A DNA stretch of 64,000 bases, from contig NC_089492.1 of assembly GCF_036850765.1 (NCBI RefSeq), forward strand, positions 294,274,590-294,338,589, given 5' to 3'. The stretch comes from Saccopteryx bilineata (taxonomy: Eukaryota > Chordata > Mammalia > Chiroptera > Emballonuridae). Made by a program: the position numbers and the translations under genes. A model generated the notes under the pieces. It was given only the letters and a program-made list of their open reading frames with translations, was not told the origin of the DNA and did not search any database. This document shows positions 28,995 through 50,324 of the stretch, in pieces; the stretch's first letter is position 1; every line of letters starts with the position of its first letter.

Positions 28995-29516
28995 CGCCTT
29001 TGGGAACTCGGAAGCGGGGCGGAGTGGCAGACGAGGAGGTGGCTCAGGGCGAGGCGGTCCAGGTCCTGGCCCTGGAGCAGGTCGCCTGGGGCGGCGTCGC
29101 CAAGACTCACACTTCCGTTAGCGAGCCGGGGACCACGACTCCCGGATCTCGCGCCTTCCCTCCCCACGATCTCCACGGCGACTTAGCGCTCCGGAAGCGC
29201 AGACTGACCTTGAGAAGAGACCAACCACAAGCCCGAAGAACCACGGAAGTCCCTCCCCTAAGCCTTGTGCCTGAGCGGAAACGCCGTTTTGGAGCCTTCC
29301 CTGACGCAATCTGCGGTCGTCGGCGCACCTCCTTCTGGGTAATGTAGTTCCTGCACTCCAAGGCGGTGATTCTGTCTTCTCGCACTGACGCCAGGACTAC
29401 CCCACGTGTATTGCCAGGAAATTCGAGGGTCCTTATCTCAATGACGTTTTGAAAATGTCCATAAAAAGCTCGGTTAACAAGCTGTTTCCTAGTTTTGATT
29501 TGTTAATGCTGACACC

Positions 29517-29700
29517 AATAGGTTGGAGCTGAGATATCAAGCCTCCAGGTGCTCCATCTGAGCCAGTGACATCTTGCTCAAGCCAGTGACCATGGGCTCA
29601 AGCCAGCGATCTTAGGCTTCAAGCCACCAACATCAGGTTTTCAAACCTGGGTCCTGAGAGTCCCAGGTCAATGCTCTATTCACTGTACCATGACTGGCCA
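29517..29700 (-). mobile_element. SINE-B fragment shared with unit 1
   Basis: Same element as 12498-12683. Confidence 0.6.
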
Positions 29701-29702
29701 GT

Positions 29703-29882
29703 TTAAAAAAAATTTTTTTTTTAATTTTATTTACTCATTTCAGAGAAGAGAGAGAGAGAGAAAGAAAGTGGGAAGGAGCAGAAGCATCAACTCCCATATG
29801 TGCCTTGACCCATATGTGGGTTTCAAACTGGCGACCTCAGCATTCCAGGTCAAGGCTTTATCCACTGCGCCACCACAGGTCA
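29703..29882 (-). mobile_element. SINE-C, unit 2-specific
   Basis: Reverse SINE-C with 'ccactgcgccaccacaggtc' end. Absent from the equivalent site in unit 1 (12684-12709). Confidence 0.8.
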
Positions 29883-29926
29883 GGCAACTGGTCAGTTTAT
29901 TCAAACATTTAATATGTGTCGTGAGC

Positions 29927-30181
29927 ATGAACAGGTGGTGGCACAGTGCATAGACAATCGAACTGGGACACAGAAACACAGGTTTAAAACCTTGAGGGTG
30001 CCAGGTTGGGCACAAGGTTGATGACTTCACTAGGGGTCACCCAGTCTGTTTTAGCCCCCCTTCAAGGCACATGAGAAAGCAATCAATGAAAAGCTAAGGA
30101 GAGGCAACAAAGAATTGATTTTTCTCATTTCTCTCCCTTCCTGTCTATCCCTATGTATCCCTCTCTCTTTGTTAAAAAAAA
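29927..30181 (+). mobile_element. SINE-B shared with unit 1
   Basis: Counterpart of 12710-13003. Confidence 0.7.
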
Positions 30182-30282
30182 CCAAAACATGAGTGGTGAT
30201 ATGATACTCTGCCATTCTCAAAGGGATATTGTGAACATAAACTTTTTTAAAAATAAATTTAATTCCCCTATGTATCTTCTTA

Positions 30283-30448
30283 AAAAGAGTTTATTAATTT
30301 TAGAGAGGAGAGAGAGAAGGGGGGAGGAGCAGGATGCATCAATTAGTTGCTTCTCCTATGTGCCCTGACCAAGCAAGCTTGCATTTCAAACCAGCAACCT
30401 CAGCATTCCAGGTCAAGGCTTTATCCACTGAGATACCACAGGTCACGC
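30283..30448 (-). mobile_element. SINE-C shared with unit 1
   Basis: Counterpart of 13527-13684. Confidence 0.7.
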
Positions 30449-30480
30449 AGGAACACTAACTTTAAAATCAAATAAAAAAA

Positions 30481-30841
30481 ATTTTTTTTTCATTTCTCCG
30501 AAGCTGGAAACAGGGAGGCAGTCAGACAGACTCCTGCATGCGCCCAACCGGGATCCACCCGGCATGCCCACCAGGGGGTGATGTTCTGCCCATCTGGGGC
30601 ATCACTGTGTTGCATCCAGAGCCATCCTAGCGCCTGAGGCAGAGGCCACAGAGCCATCCCCAGCGCCTGGGCCATCTTTGCTCCAATGGAGCCTCAGCTG
30701 CGGGAGAAGAGAGAGAGAGGAAGGAGAGGGGGAGGGTTGGAGAAGCAGATGGGCGCTTCTTCTGTGTGCCCTGGCCGGGAATCGAACCCGGGACTCCTGC
30801 ACGCCATCCCGACGCTCTACCGCTGAGCCAACCAGCTAGGG
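30481..30841 (-). mobile_element. SINE-A, unit 2-specific
   Basis: Reverse SINE-A. The empty site is visible in unit 1 near 13705 ('caaataaaattttataatt'). Confidence 0.88.
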
Positions 30842-30970
30842 CCCAAATAAAATTTTATAATTAAAAAACTATGCCTATGTATATATATAATAAGTATAAA
30901 AAATGAATACTTCTGCACAAAATCTATTTAATTTTTTTGAGCAAATATCACACCAAAATAAACAAAAATT

Positions 30971-31345
30971 GGCCCTGGCCAGTTGGCTCAGCGGTAGAGC
31001 GTCGGCCTGGCGTGCGGGGGACCCGGGTTCGATTCCGGGCCAGGGCACATAGGAGAAGTGCCCATTTGCTTCTCCACCCCTCCCTCCTTCCTCTCTGTCT
31101 CTCTCTTCCCCTCCCGCAGCCAAGGCTCCATTGGAGCAAAGATGGCCTGGGCACTGGGGATAGCTCCTTGGCCTCTGCCCCAGGCACTAGAGTGGCTCTG
31201 GTCTCGGCAGAGCGACGCCCTGGAGGGGCAGAGCGTCGCCCCTGGTGGGCGTGCCGGGTGGATCCCGGTCGGGCGCATGCGGGAGTCTGTCTGACTGTCT
31301 CTCCCCGTTTCCAGCTTCAGAAAAATACAAAAAATAAATAAATAA
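30971..31345 (+). mobile_element. SINE-A, unit 2-specific
   Basis: Full SINE-A with a tail ending in (aaat)n. Empty site in unit 1 near 13825. Confidence 0.9.
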
Positions 31346-31730
31346 ATAAATAAACAAAAAATTTAAAAACATTAAAACTAGCTAATGAAAGAGTTAAGAA
31401 AAATCTAGTCTTACTGGAAATTATAAAAACTTCTAAAAAAATTTAGATTCCCCAGCATCCTGCAAATGGCACAACATTCATATAAGTGTTTGGACACTCA
31501 ACCAAATGGTAAACAAGAGAAAATTGTGTTAATTTTTTCTTATTCATGGAATATCTTCCAGATGTAATTGAATCTTTCTTCTCTCATTTAAATATGAGCC
31601 CTTAAAACCTTCAGGAACCACGTTTCTCATTCCTGGTGCTGCTGTTACATTTTTCTTTCTTTTTTTTTTTCTCTTACATTTCTACAGCACCTGTTACCTT
31701 ATAATTTACTATAACATAGAATATTTTAAG
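31346..31730. other. Unit sequence, no gene seen
   Basis: Homologous to 13830-14190 of unit 1. Confidence 0.5.
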
Positions 31731-31909
31731 ACTTTATTCCATTTTTTTTTTCCAGACAGGAGACGGATGGAAAGGGGGAGAGTAGGGGGAGGAGCAGGAA
31801 GCATCAACTCCCCTATGTGCCTTGACCAGGTAAGCCCAGGGTTTTGAACTGGTAACCTTAGTGTTTCCAGGTCAATGCTTTATCCCACTGCGCCATCACA
31901 GGTCAGGCA
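31731..31909 (-). mobile_element. SINE-C
   Basis: Reverse SINE-C ending 'gcgccatcacaggtcaggc'. Not in unit 1. Confidence 0.8.
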
Positions 31910-31936
31910 GTTTTTTTTTTGACTCATAGGGTAGCT

Positions 31937-32212
31937 TTTTTTTTTTTTTTCTTCATTAGTTTCTCGTTGCGCATTGCGACACCTTAGTTGTTCATTGTTT
32001 TTTTCCCCATTGATTGCTTTCTCATATGTGCCTTAACCGTGGTCCTTCAGCAGACTGAGTGACCCTTGCTTAAGCTAGCGACCTTAGGTCTAAGCTGGTG
32101 AGCTTTGCTCAAACCAAATGAGCCCGCGCTCAAGTTGGCGACCTTGGGGTCTTGAACCTGGGTCCTCGGCATCCCAGTCCGTCGCTCTATCATCTGCGTC
32201 ACCGCTTGGTCA
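31937..32212 (-). mobile_element. SINE-B, 5' part of body missing
   Basis: Reverse SINE-B with a duplicated 'ttgttcattg' segment. Not in unit 1. Confidence 0.75.
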
Positions 32213-32228
32213 GGCAAGGGGTAGCTTT

Positions 32229-32517
32229 TTTTTTAAGTGAGAAGAAGGGAGCTAGACAGACTCCAACAGGTGCCCTAACTTGGAGCCACCACCTGACAAC
32301 CCCAATCTTGGGCTGGTGCTCATATCAATCAAGCTATCTTCAGTGCTTGGGGCAATTGAACCAGTTAGGCCACAGGCTGCAGGGAGGAGGAGACAGAGAA
32401 GGGGGAGAGGAAGAAAAACAGTAGCAGATGCTGGCTTCATGTGTGCCCTGACTGGGGATGGAACCCAGGTTATCTACATGTTGGGCCAATGCTCTATGCA
32501 CTGAGCCAGCCAAAGGC
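32229..32517 (-). mobile_element. Old SINE-A-like element shared with unit 1
   Basis: Counterpart of 14196-14488. Confidence 0.6.
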
Positions 32518-32547
32518 CATGGGCTAGGTTTTTGTTTTGTTTTTTTA

Positions 32548-32748
32548 GAAGAATTGCTTTTTTTTTTAAATTTTCTTTTAAATTTATTTTAGAGAGGAGA
32601 GAGAGTGAGACAGAGAGAGAGAGAGAAAGGGGGGAGGAGCAGGAAGCATCAACTCCCATATGTGCCTTGACCGGGCAAGCCCAGGGTTTTGAACCAGCGA
32701 CCTCAGCATTCCAAGTTGACGCTTTATCCACTGCGCCACCACAGGTCA
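32548..32748 (-). mobile_element. SINE-C
   Basis: Reverse SINE-C with GA-rich tail complement. Confidence 0.8.
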
Positions 32749-32761
32749 GGCGCAGGTTAGG

Positions 32762-33100
32762 TTTTGTTTTTTGTTTACAGGGACAGAGAGAGAGAGTCAG
32801 AGAGAGGGATAGATAGGGTCAGACAGACAGGAACGGAGAGAGATGAGAATCATCAATCATCAGTTTTTCATTGCAACACCTTAGTTGTTCATTGATTGCT
32901 TTCTCATATGTGCCTTAACCGTGGGCCTTCAGCAGACTGAGTGACCCTTGCTTAAGCTAGTGACCTTGGGTCTAAGCTGGTGAGTTTTTGCTCAAGCCAG
33001 ATGAACCCGCGCTCAAGCTGGCGACCTCGGGGTCTCGAACCTGGGTCCTTCCGCATCCCAGTCCGATGCTCTATCCACTGCGCCACTGCCTGGTCAGGCA
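32762..33100 (-). mobile_element. SINE-B
   Basis: Reverse SINE-B, well preserved, ending 'cgccactgcctggtcaggc'. Confidence 0.88.
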
Positions 33101-33210
33101 AATCCTTAAGTATTTATGCAATATAAATATTAGCAGAAAAAGTAGTATTATTCACATCATATACATTCTGGGAAATGCAAAATGATCTATTAAACTAGAA
33201 AGTAAATCAG

Positions 33211-33580
33211 CCCTGGCTGGTTGGCTCTGTGGTAGAGCTTCGATGTGGCATGTGGAAGTACCGGGTTGGATTCCCTGTCAGGGCACTCAGGAGAAGTGCC
33301 CATCTGCTCCTCCACCCTTCCCCCTATTTTTCCCCTCTCTTTCTCTTCCCCTCTCACAGCCAAGGCTCTACTGGAGCAGAGTTGGCCACGGCACAGAGGA
33401 TGGCTCCATGGCCTTTGCCTCAGATCCTAGAATGGCTACAGCTGCAACAAAGTAACGCACAGATGGGCAGAGAACTGCCCTTTAATGGGTTTGTCAGGTG
33501 AATCCTGGGCAGGAACATGCTGGAGTCTGTCTCTCTGCCTCCTTGCTTCTCACTTCAGAAACAAACAAACAAACAAACAA
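33211..33580 (+). mobile_element. SINE-A shared by units 2 and 3
   Basis: Diverged SINE-A at the same site as 49577-49897. The empty site exists in unit 1 near 15818. TSD about 'agaaagtaaat'. Confidence 0.8.
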
Positions 33581-34265
33581 AAGCAAAGAAAGTAAATTGG
33601 TGAATACTTGGAGAGCTGTGAAGGGCAGGGAGAGGAATGTAAAAGGATATGAATTAAACCCACAGTGACAGACATGGTCAGTATTAGGACTACGGTGAGT
33701 TACAGTTTCACACATATGCTGAAGCTAAATATAAAACAATTTGCCCAATAATTATTGGAAAATACATTTGGTAACTATGTTTTATCCATATTCTCATGCC
33801 CTCTGAAGGGTCAGTCTTTCCTTAGTGACATTAAATATACCAAACAATGAAGGACTGTTTTTCAATCAATAGCAATGCTGCCTAGGTAAAAAAAAAAACC
33901 CGTATCTGTAGACAACAGATACTTTTCTTTATCTTAGCTTCCTGCCTGGGCACAATATCTGATAAGGTACAAAAATTTACAAAACCACTGGTTTATTTTC
34001 AATGATAATGACTTTAGTCACAGAAGAAAAATATGGCAAGAAACCCTACAATTTGTGTAAACAGTGATCCTGCAGTTCTTTTCACAGAAACATTTCTGGA
34101 CGCACATTTAGACAAGTCACATTCCATCTAGCCTGTGCCTAGATTTAGAATCTTACAACACCTATTGGGCCAGTGTTTCTGTAGCAATCAGGTGTTCCTC
34201 TTTAATCCCTATAGTTCTGCAACCAAGTGACCATTAGCCTTGGAATTGTACACATTACGGCACAT
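33581..34265. other. Unit sequence, no gene seen
   Basis: Homologous to 15820-16469 and 50330-51017. Confidence 0.5.
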
Positions 34266-34612
34266 GATGCCCTATTGGTAGGCTCAGTGGTAAAGCGTCA
34301 GCCTGGCATGTTGATGTCCATGATTCGATTCCCAGTTAGGGCGCTCAACAAAAGCACCCGTCTGCTTCTCTACCTCTCCCCCTCTTGCTTCTCTCTCTCT
34401 CTTACTCCTGCAGACATGGCTTGATTACAGTAAGTTGGCCCTGGGTGCTAAGGAAGGCTCCATTGCATCTGCCTGAGGCACTAAGAAGAGCTAAGTTGCT
34501 GAGCAATATCCCAAATGTGCACAGCATCACCCCTCTGTGGGCTTGCCAGGTGATCCCTGTCAGGGTGCATGCAAGAGTCTCTCTGCCTCCCCTTCTCTCG
34601 CTGAATAAAAAA
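34266..34612 (+). mobile_element. Old SINE-A shared by units 1-3
   Basis: Counterpart of 16470-16818. Confidence 0.6.
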
Positions 34613-35465
34613 AACAGTGGACACATGGCCCTTGGCAACACTTTCAAAAATGATTCGTTCAATACTGGCAGTGCTTGTAAACAAGGAAAAATGTCCTGTG
34701 TTTTCAGATGCAACTGATGTTGTGACACCTCTCAACACTTCAAAGTAATCTCTGAGTCTCCCAAAACTCATGGCATCCAGGCTCCACATGAGGGCCACAG
34801 AATCTGGCAGGCTATTCTGGGTGGATATGGGCAACCATAAAAATATGGCAAAAGCTGATTTCAGCACCACATTGTACTTTCGAAGGCAGAGAAAGTTTGA
34901 GACCCATGTAAAAGTTCTTGACCTATTCATGCCTCTAGAGCTGAAATCTACTATAATCTAAATGATACAGTAAATAAAATATCCAATATTAAAGAGAAGT
35001 CAAATAAATGGGCCTGCATTATTATACAAGCCAATGGGACATGTAAAATGGCTCTGGCATTTCTTGCATTGGTGACATCAACACTGGAAATATTCATCAC
35101 AGATATTAAGGAAACCAGGTCCCTGAAAAGGCAATTCCATCTGCAAGCTGCCAGCTGAACGCAGATGATGTTCTCTGCGGTCAACACTGAGTCAGGTCCC
35201 GTCACAACTTATCAGAGTTAAATAAATGCTGATCCTCTAACAGCTCACACTACCTATAATTTCCTCCAACAAATCAGAGGAAAACATGAGCTTCTCTAAA
35301 GACATTAGGATGATGAATGATGTAAACAGTGGACACCTGCTAGATGGTACAGGTGAAATACATTTGATCACAGAAATCTGCAAAGATATTAATCTGGCAA
35401 GGGTTTTGGAAGCCTAGAAAGTACAACATAGACACACATGCTTCCCACCTAAAAAATCTTATGGA
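34613..35465 (-). other. 3' flank of gene 3
   Basis: Shared with the 3' flanks of genes 1, 2 and 4. No separate gene seen. Confidence 0.5.
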
Positions 35466-35824
35466 GGCCCTGGCCGTGGTAGAGCGTCGGCCTGACGTGC
35501 AGGAGTCCCGGGTTCGATTCCCGGCCAGGGCACACAAGAGAAGCGCCCATCTGCTTCTCCACCCCTCCCCCTCTCCTTCCTCTCTGTCTCTCTCTTCCTC
35601 TCCCATAGCAGAGGCTCCACTGGAGCAAAGTTTGCCCGGGCGCTGAGGATGGCTCCGTGGCCTCTGCCTCAGGCGCTAGAGTGGCTCTGGTCTCAACAGA
35701 GCGATGCCCCAGATGGGCAGAGCATCGCCCCCTGGTGGGCATGCCGGGTGGATCCTGGTCGGGCACATGCGGGAGTCTAACTGCCTCCCCGTTCCTGGCT
35801 TTGGGGGAAAAAAAAAAAAAAAAG
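35466..35824 (+). mobile_element. SINE-A with TSD
   Basis: SINE-A with a head deletion ('ccctggccgtggtagagcg'). Flanked by 'tcttatgga' at 35457-35465 and 35825-35833. Confidence 0.88.
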
Positions 35825-35940
35825 TCTTATGGAAAATCTCCATGCCACTGACATATGGGTGCATATAATTAAAATGAGCCAAATGGAGACTCAGAGTTAC
35901 CTACACTATTGTTAACACTTATTAAAAATACTGTACATTT

Positions 35941-36317
35941 GCCTGACCTGGTGGTGGCGCAGTGGATAGAGCATCGGACTGGGATGCGGAAGGACCCAGG
36001 TTCGAGACCCCGAGGTCGCCAGCTTGAGTGCGGGGCTAATCTGGTTTGAGCGAGGCTCACCAGCTTGGACCCAAGGTCGCTGGCTCCAGCAAGGGGTTGC
36101 TCAGTCTGCTGAAGGCCCGCGGTCAAGGCACATGTGAGAAAGCAATCAATGAACAATTAAAGTGTTGCAACGCGCAATGAAAAACTAATGATTGATGCTT
36201 CTCATCTCTCTCCGTTCCTGTCTGTCTATCCCTGTCCATCCCTCTCTCTGACTCACTCTCTGTCTTTGTAAAAAAATAAATAAAAATTTAAAAAAACAAA
36301 ACAAAAACAAAAAAACC
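35941..36317 (+). mobile_element. SINE-B with TSD, 20 bp from gene 3's ancestral stop
   Basis: Full SINE-B flanked by 'ctgtacattt' (35931-35940 and 36318-36327). It lies just downstream of the ancestral stop codon at 36337. Confidence 0.9.
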
Positions 36318-36336
36318 CTGTACATTTGTGATACAT

Positions 36337-45413
<9,077 letters not shown>

Positions 45414-45818
45414 CGGACTCTGCGGGCCGGGTGGGATGGGGCGGGAGCAGTGGGCGAGCAAGCGGCCCCGGCCCCGCGGTCGCTGTCCGACCCTGGCGTG
45501 GGTCACCAGGGTGTATTCAGGGAGCCTCACAGTTGCCGCGGGAACTCCACTCTTTCCCCTTTGCTTCCAATCCCACCACCACTGATAACTCCTGACCAAA
45601 CCAGACTACATGAAGAGGAAATGCTGGCGTAAGATCACGGAAGTCCCTCCCTGTAGTATTGGCCACCTGGAAATGAGCATTCTGGGTAATGTAGTTTCTA
45701 CAGTCCAAAGAGGGGTTCTCTTATTTTTTAGCCTGCTAGAAGAGTGATTTGGGGGCACAGTCCTAGTGGTGGGATTGAACTAATTTAACCGGTTTTCTGC
45801 CCTAATGACCATTTTCAG

Positions 45819-45935
45819 TATTTAAAAAGATACAACAAAAGGTATTTTATTATTTCATACATTTAATACTTAAATGAGAGCAATAAGAGGTACACAAAAC
45901 TAGATTGTTATGGTTTAAAATATTAATGAAAAATA
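45819..45935 (+). repeat. Right arm of the inverted repeat
   Basis: Ancestral-position arm, paired with 44774-44887. The gene 3 promoter lies between the arms. Confidence 0.9.
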
Positions 45936-45991
45936 CTAAATAATACCTGACAAAAAAAAAATAAAACTGTTAGATATTTCCATGTTGCTTC

Positions 45992-46380
45992 CTCTTCTTT
46001 TTTTTTTTCTGAGACAGAGAGAGACAGAGAACAGGAAAGATAGGTACAGAAAGACAGGAAGAAAGAGAGATGAGAAGCATCAAATTTCATTGTGGTACCT
46101 TACTGTTCATTCATTGCTTTCTCATATGTGCTTTGACCAATGGCCTCCAGCAGAGCTAATAAACCCTTAGTCAAGCCAGCAACCTTGGACTCAAGCCTGC
46201 AACTTTGGGCTTCAAGCCAGTGATGATGGGGTCATGTCTATGATCCCACATTCAAGCCAGCAACCCCGTGCTCAAGCTGGTGAGTCCATGTTCAAGCCAC
46301 CGACCTCAGGGATTTGAAGAACCTCGGTCCTCTCTGTCACAGTCTGATGCTCTATCCACTCTGCCCTTTCCTGGTCAGAC
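45992..46380 (-). mobile_element. SINE-B shared with unit 1
   Basis: Counterpart of 7895-8259. Confidence 0.78.
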
Positions 46381-46586
46381 TCCATATTGCTTCTTGATTG
46401 GCATCTGCACTTGAAATTTTTTTCACCTATGGATGGAATGAACATTTCTACAAGCCTGTAGAATATTCTACTGCACAGACGAACATTAAAAAAAAAAAAG
46501 AGTAAGGAAAGTAAATTTGTGATTTTCACATTGGGCAGCTGCCCAGGCACCCACCTTAGAGAGAACCCTGACTACAAGTGACATTT

Positions 46587-46765
46587 TTTTTAATTTTATT
46601 TATTCATTTTAGAGAGGAGAGAGAAAGGGAGAGAGAGACAGGGGGGAGGAGCTGGAAGCATCAACTCCCATATGTACCTTGACCAGGCAAGCCCAGGGTT
46701 TCGAACTGGTGACCTCAGCATTTCCAGGTCGACGCTTTATCCACTGCGCCACCACAGGTCAGGCC
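46587..46765 (-). mobile_element. SINE-C with 13-bp TSD
   Basis: Flanked by 'acaagtgacattt' (46574-46586 and 46766-46778). Empty site in unit 1 near 8455. Confidence 0.92.
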
Positions 46766-46820
46766 ACAAGTGACATTTTAACATCTGGTTCAGCAAACTC
46801 AACAAAAAATTAGATATTGT

Positions 46821-47206
46821 GGCCCTGGCAGGTTGGCTCAGTGGTAGAGCATCAGCCTGGCATGCAGAGGTCCCGGGTTCGATTCCGGCCAGGGCACACA
46901 GGAGAAGCGCCCATCTGCTTCTCCACCCCTCCCCCTCTCCTTCCTCTCTGTCTCTCACTTCCCCTCCCACAGCGAGGCTCCAATGGAGCAAAGATGGCCC
47001 GGGCGCTGAGGATGGCTCCTTGGCCTCTGCCCCAGGCGCTAGAGTGGCTCTGGTCACAACAGAGCGATGCCCTGGAGGGGCAGAGCATCGCCACCTGGTG
47101 GGCAGAGCGTCACCCCTGGTGGGTGTACCGGGTAGATCCCGGTCGGGCGCATGCAGGAGTCTGTCTGTCTTTCCCCGTTTCCAGCTTCAGAAAAATACAA
47201 AAAAAA
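46821..47206 (+). mobile_element. SINE-A with 16-bp TSD
   Basis: Flanked by 'aaaaaattagatattg' at 46804-46819 and 47207-47222. Empty site in unit 1 near 8495. Confidence 0.92.
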
Positions 47207-47290
47207 AAAAAATTAGATATTGGTTCTGCTGAACTGGTGCAAACCGGCTGAATACCACTACTGCATATTCCCCAAGAATACATGCAGACT

Positions 47291-47622
47291 GCCTGACCAG
47301 GTGGTGGCGCAGTGGATAGAGCATTGGACTGGGATGCAGAAGGACCCACGTTCGAGACCCCGAGGTCGCCAGCTTGAGCGCGGGCTCATCTGGTTTGAGC
47401 AAAAAGCTCACCAGCAAGGGGTTGCTCGATCTGCTGAAGGCCCGTGGTCAGAGCACATGTGAGAGAGCAATCAATGAGCAACTAAGGTGTCACAACGAGG
47501 GACTGGTGATTGTTGCTTCTCATCTCTCCGTTCCTGTCTGTCTGTCCCTGTCTATCCCTCTCTCTGGCTCTCTGTCTCTGTAAAAAAAATAAAAAAATTA
47601 AAATATATATATTAAAAAAAAA
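47291..47622 (+). mobile_element. SINE-B with 17-bp TSD
   Basis: Flanked by 'aagaatacatgcagact' and 'aagaatacattcagact'. Empty site in unit 1 near 8556. Confidence 0.92.
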
Positions 47623-48218
47623 AAGAATACATTCAGACTACTAAGTGTGTTCTAGCACCGCCAGTAAAAGTGATTTCTAGGGTGTGGTTGTCACTGATGC
47701 TCCCGTGCTGCTTCCCTTGCCTGCTGGTGTTGCCTTTTTTTCTTCAGGATGTGTTCTTTCTGACTGTTAGGCATACTCTTTCATGTAGGCCATCTGCCAT
47801 CAGGATCTTTTATGCAGAATGTCACTGAGAGAGGTGGCTGAACTTATTCATACTATCTGTCCTGCATCAGTTCAGACCCTTACGCAAATTTACTGTCAGA
47901 AGACAGACACAAATACTTAAGGTCATCTGCCTCTGAGGATATCAGAAGTCTCAGCTCTGCTTGTGCCAAAGTGGCTAGGATCAAGCTGGATTTAAACTGA
48001 TGCTTCTGCCTCTAATCTATTTTAAACAATGAAGAACATGTTGAGGATATCAAAGACATACAGGCATTCTACAGAGGCAATGCTGGCTGGGTTCCAGACC
48101 AACCAAGGTAATATGCCATTAATGCCAGTCATATTAATTTGTAATTTCCCAGTGCATATAAAATTTATGTTCATAACATATATTACTGTAGTCTATTAAA
48201 TGTGGTATAAAAATATGT
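47623..48218. other. Unit sequence, no gene seen
   Basis: Homologous to 8560-9157 of unit 1. Confidence 0.5.
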
Positions 48219-48530
48219 TGGCCCTGGCCGATTTGCTCAGTGGTAGAGCGTCTGCCTGGTGCGTGGTGCAGTGGATAGAGTGTCAGACTGGGATGCGGAA
48301 GGACCCAGGTTCATCTGGCTTGAGCAAAAAGCTCACCAGCTTGGAACCAAGGTCGCTGGCTTGAGCAAGGAGTTACTTGGTCTACCGAAGTCCTGCAGTC
48401 AAGGCACATATGAGAAAGCAATCAATGAACAACTAAGGTGTCGCAACGAAAAACTGATGATTGATGGTTCTCTCTCTCTCCATTCCTGTCTGTCCCTAAC
48501 TATCCCTCTCTCTGACTCTCTCACTGTCCT
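48219..48530 (+). mobile_element. Chimeric SINE: SINE-A head joined to SINE-B body
   Basis: The first 45 or so bases are the SINE-A at the same site as 9158. The sequence then switches within 'gtggtgcagtgg' to a SINE-B. The SINE-B lacks its A tail and merges into unit sequence at 'ctcactgtcc', also present at the matching unit 1 site (14802). Deletion is more likely than a new hybrid family. Confidence 0.75.
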
Positions 48531-48933
48531 TTATTTACCACCCATTGAGACTTATCTGTTCTCAAGCATCATAGAGCCTTTTCTATTCAAGCTATTTAAG
48601 TAATCATTATTATAAACCTACATCAATACTATTCTGTAGTTTGCTTACCATATTTCTCTTCCAGAGATAAATTTAAGATGTCAGAATACACTATCATTTC
48701 GTTTCCAGGATGAAATGATCATCATATCCTGAAAGGCTATGAGATGCTGGGATCTAAAATCTGCATATCAAGTACAGATGCCCACATTCCAAATCTTCAT
48801 GAATACGAACATTGAAGCTATCCTGGCACCAGATGGAAAATTGGTTTGTAACCACTATTCCCATGTCTTAGTCTTATTCTCTCAAGTTTGAAATAGACCC
48901 TATCTCAGAAAATTCATTAAGAAATCTCACGTG
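48531..48933. other. Unit sequence, no gene seen
   Basis: Homologous to 14805-15202 of unit 1. Confidence 0.5.
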
Positions 48934-49308
48934 GAGCCTGATCAGGTGGTGGTGCAGTGGATAAAGCATCATCCTGAGACACAAAAGATACACTTTGGAA
49001 ACCTCGGGGTTGCTGACTTGAGTGCAGGATCACCAGCTTGAGTGTGGAGTCATTGGCTTCAGGATCATAGACATGATCTCATAGTTGCTGGCTTGAGCCT
49101 AGAAGTTACTGGCTTGAAGTCCAAGTTCACTGGCATAAATGCAAGGTCACTGGATTGAACAAGGGGTCACTTGCTCTGTCGTAGCCCCTCAGTCAAGGCA
49201 AATATGAGAAAGCAATCAATAAACAATGAAGGTGCCACAATAAAGAATTGAAGCTTTTTATTCCTCTTTCTATCTATCCTTTCTGTCCCCCTCTCTCTCA
49301 TTTAACAA
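48934..49308 (+). mobile_element. SINE-B shared with unit 1
   Basis: Counterpart of 15203-15562. Confidence 0.7.
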
Positions 49309-49576
49309 ATAAAAGTATACACAAAACTTTGCACTAGCTTTATTTTCAATATTTAAAACTGTGAAATAATGACATCTCCATGAACAAATGAACAAATAAA
49401 GAAATAATGATACAATCAAGAAATATTACTCAGGAAAAAAAAAGAGCTAATTATATAACATTAATGAATCTGTGAGGATTTATGCAATATAATTATAAGC
49501 GGAATAGGTAGTTCTATTTCTACCATACGCATTCTAGGAAATGCAATGTGATCTATCAAAATAGAAATTAAATCGT
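49309..49576. other. Unit sequence, no gene seen
   Basis: Homologous to 15570-15815. Confidence 0.5.
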
Positions 49577-49897
49577 CCCTGCATGCGGAAGTCCCGGGTT
49601 TGATTCCCAGCCATGGCACACAAGAGAAGTGTCCATCTGCTTCTCTACCTTTCTACCTCTCTTTTCTCCCTGTCTCCCTCTGCCCCTACTGCAGCCGAGG
49701 CTCCATTGGAGCAAGTTGGCCTGGGTGATGACGATGGCTCCATGGTCTCCACCTTAGGCCCTAGAATGGCTCTGGTTGCAACAAAGCAATGCCCCAGATG
49801 GGCAAAGCATTGCTCTTTAGTGGGCTTGTTGGGAGGATCCTGGTTGGGCACATGCAGGAGTTTGACTCTCCACCTTCCAGGTTCTCACATTAGAAAA
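49577..49897 (+). mobile_element. SINE-A lacking its head, shared with unit 2
   Basis: Counterpart of 33211-33580. The first 40 or so bases are deleted. Confidence 0.72.
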
Positions 49898-49908
49898 AAC
49901 AACAAATA

Positions 49909-50308
49909 GGCCCTGGCCAGTTGGCTCAGTGGTAGAGCATCGGCCTGGCGTGCAGAAGTCCCGGGTTCGATTCCCGGCCAGGGCACACAGGAGAAGCGCC
50001 CATCTGCTTCTCCACCCCTCCCCCTCTCCTTCCTCTCTGTCTCTCTCTTCCCCTCCCACAGCTGAGGCTCCACTGGAGCAAAGATGGGCCGGGCGCTGGG
50101 GATGGCTCCTCGGCCTCTGCCTCAAGCGCTAGAGTGGCTCTGGTCACAACAGAACGACACTCCGGAGGGGCAGAGCATTGCCCTCTGGTGGGCAGAGCGT
50201 CGCCCCTGGTAGGCGTGCCGGGTGGATCCCAGTCGGGCGCATGCGGGAGTCTGTCTGACTGTCTCTCCCTGTTTCCGGCTTCAGAAAAATACAGAAAAAA
50301 AAGAAAAA
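49909..50308 (+). mobile_element. SINE-A with 16-bp TSD, inserted in an older SINE-A tail
   Basis: Flanked by 'gaaaaaacaacaaata' at 49893-49908 and 50309-50324. Confidence 0.92.
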
Positions 50309-50324
50309 GAAAAAACAACAAATA

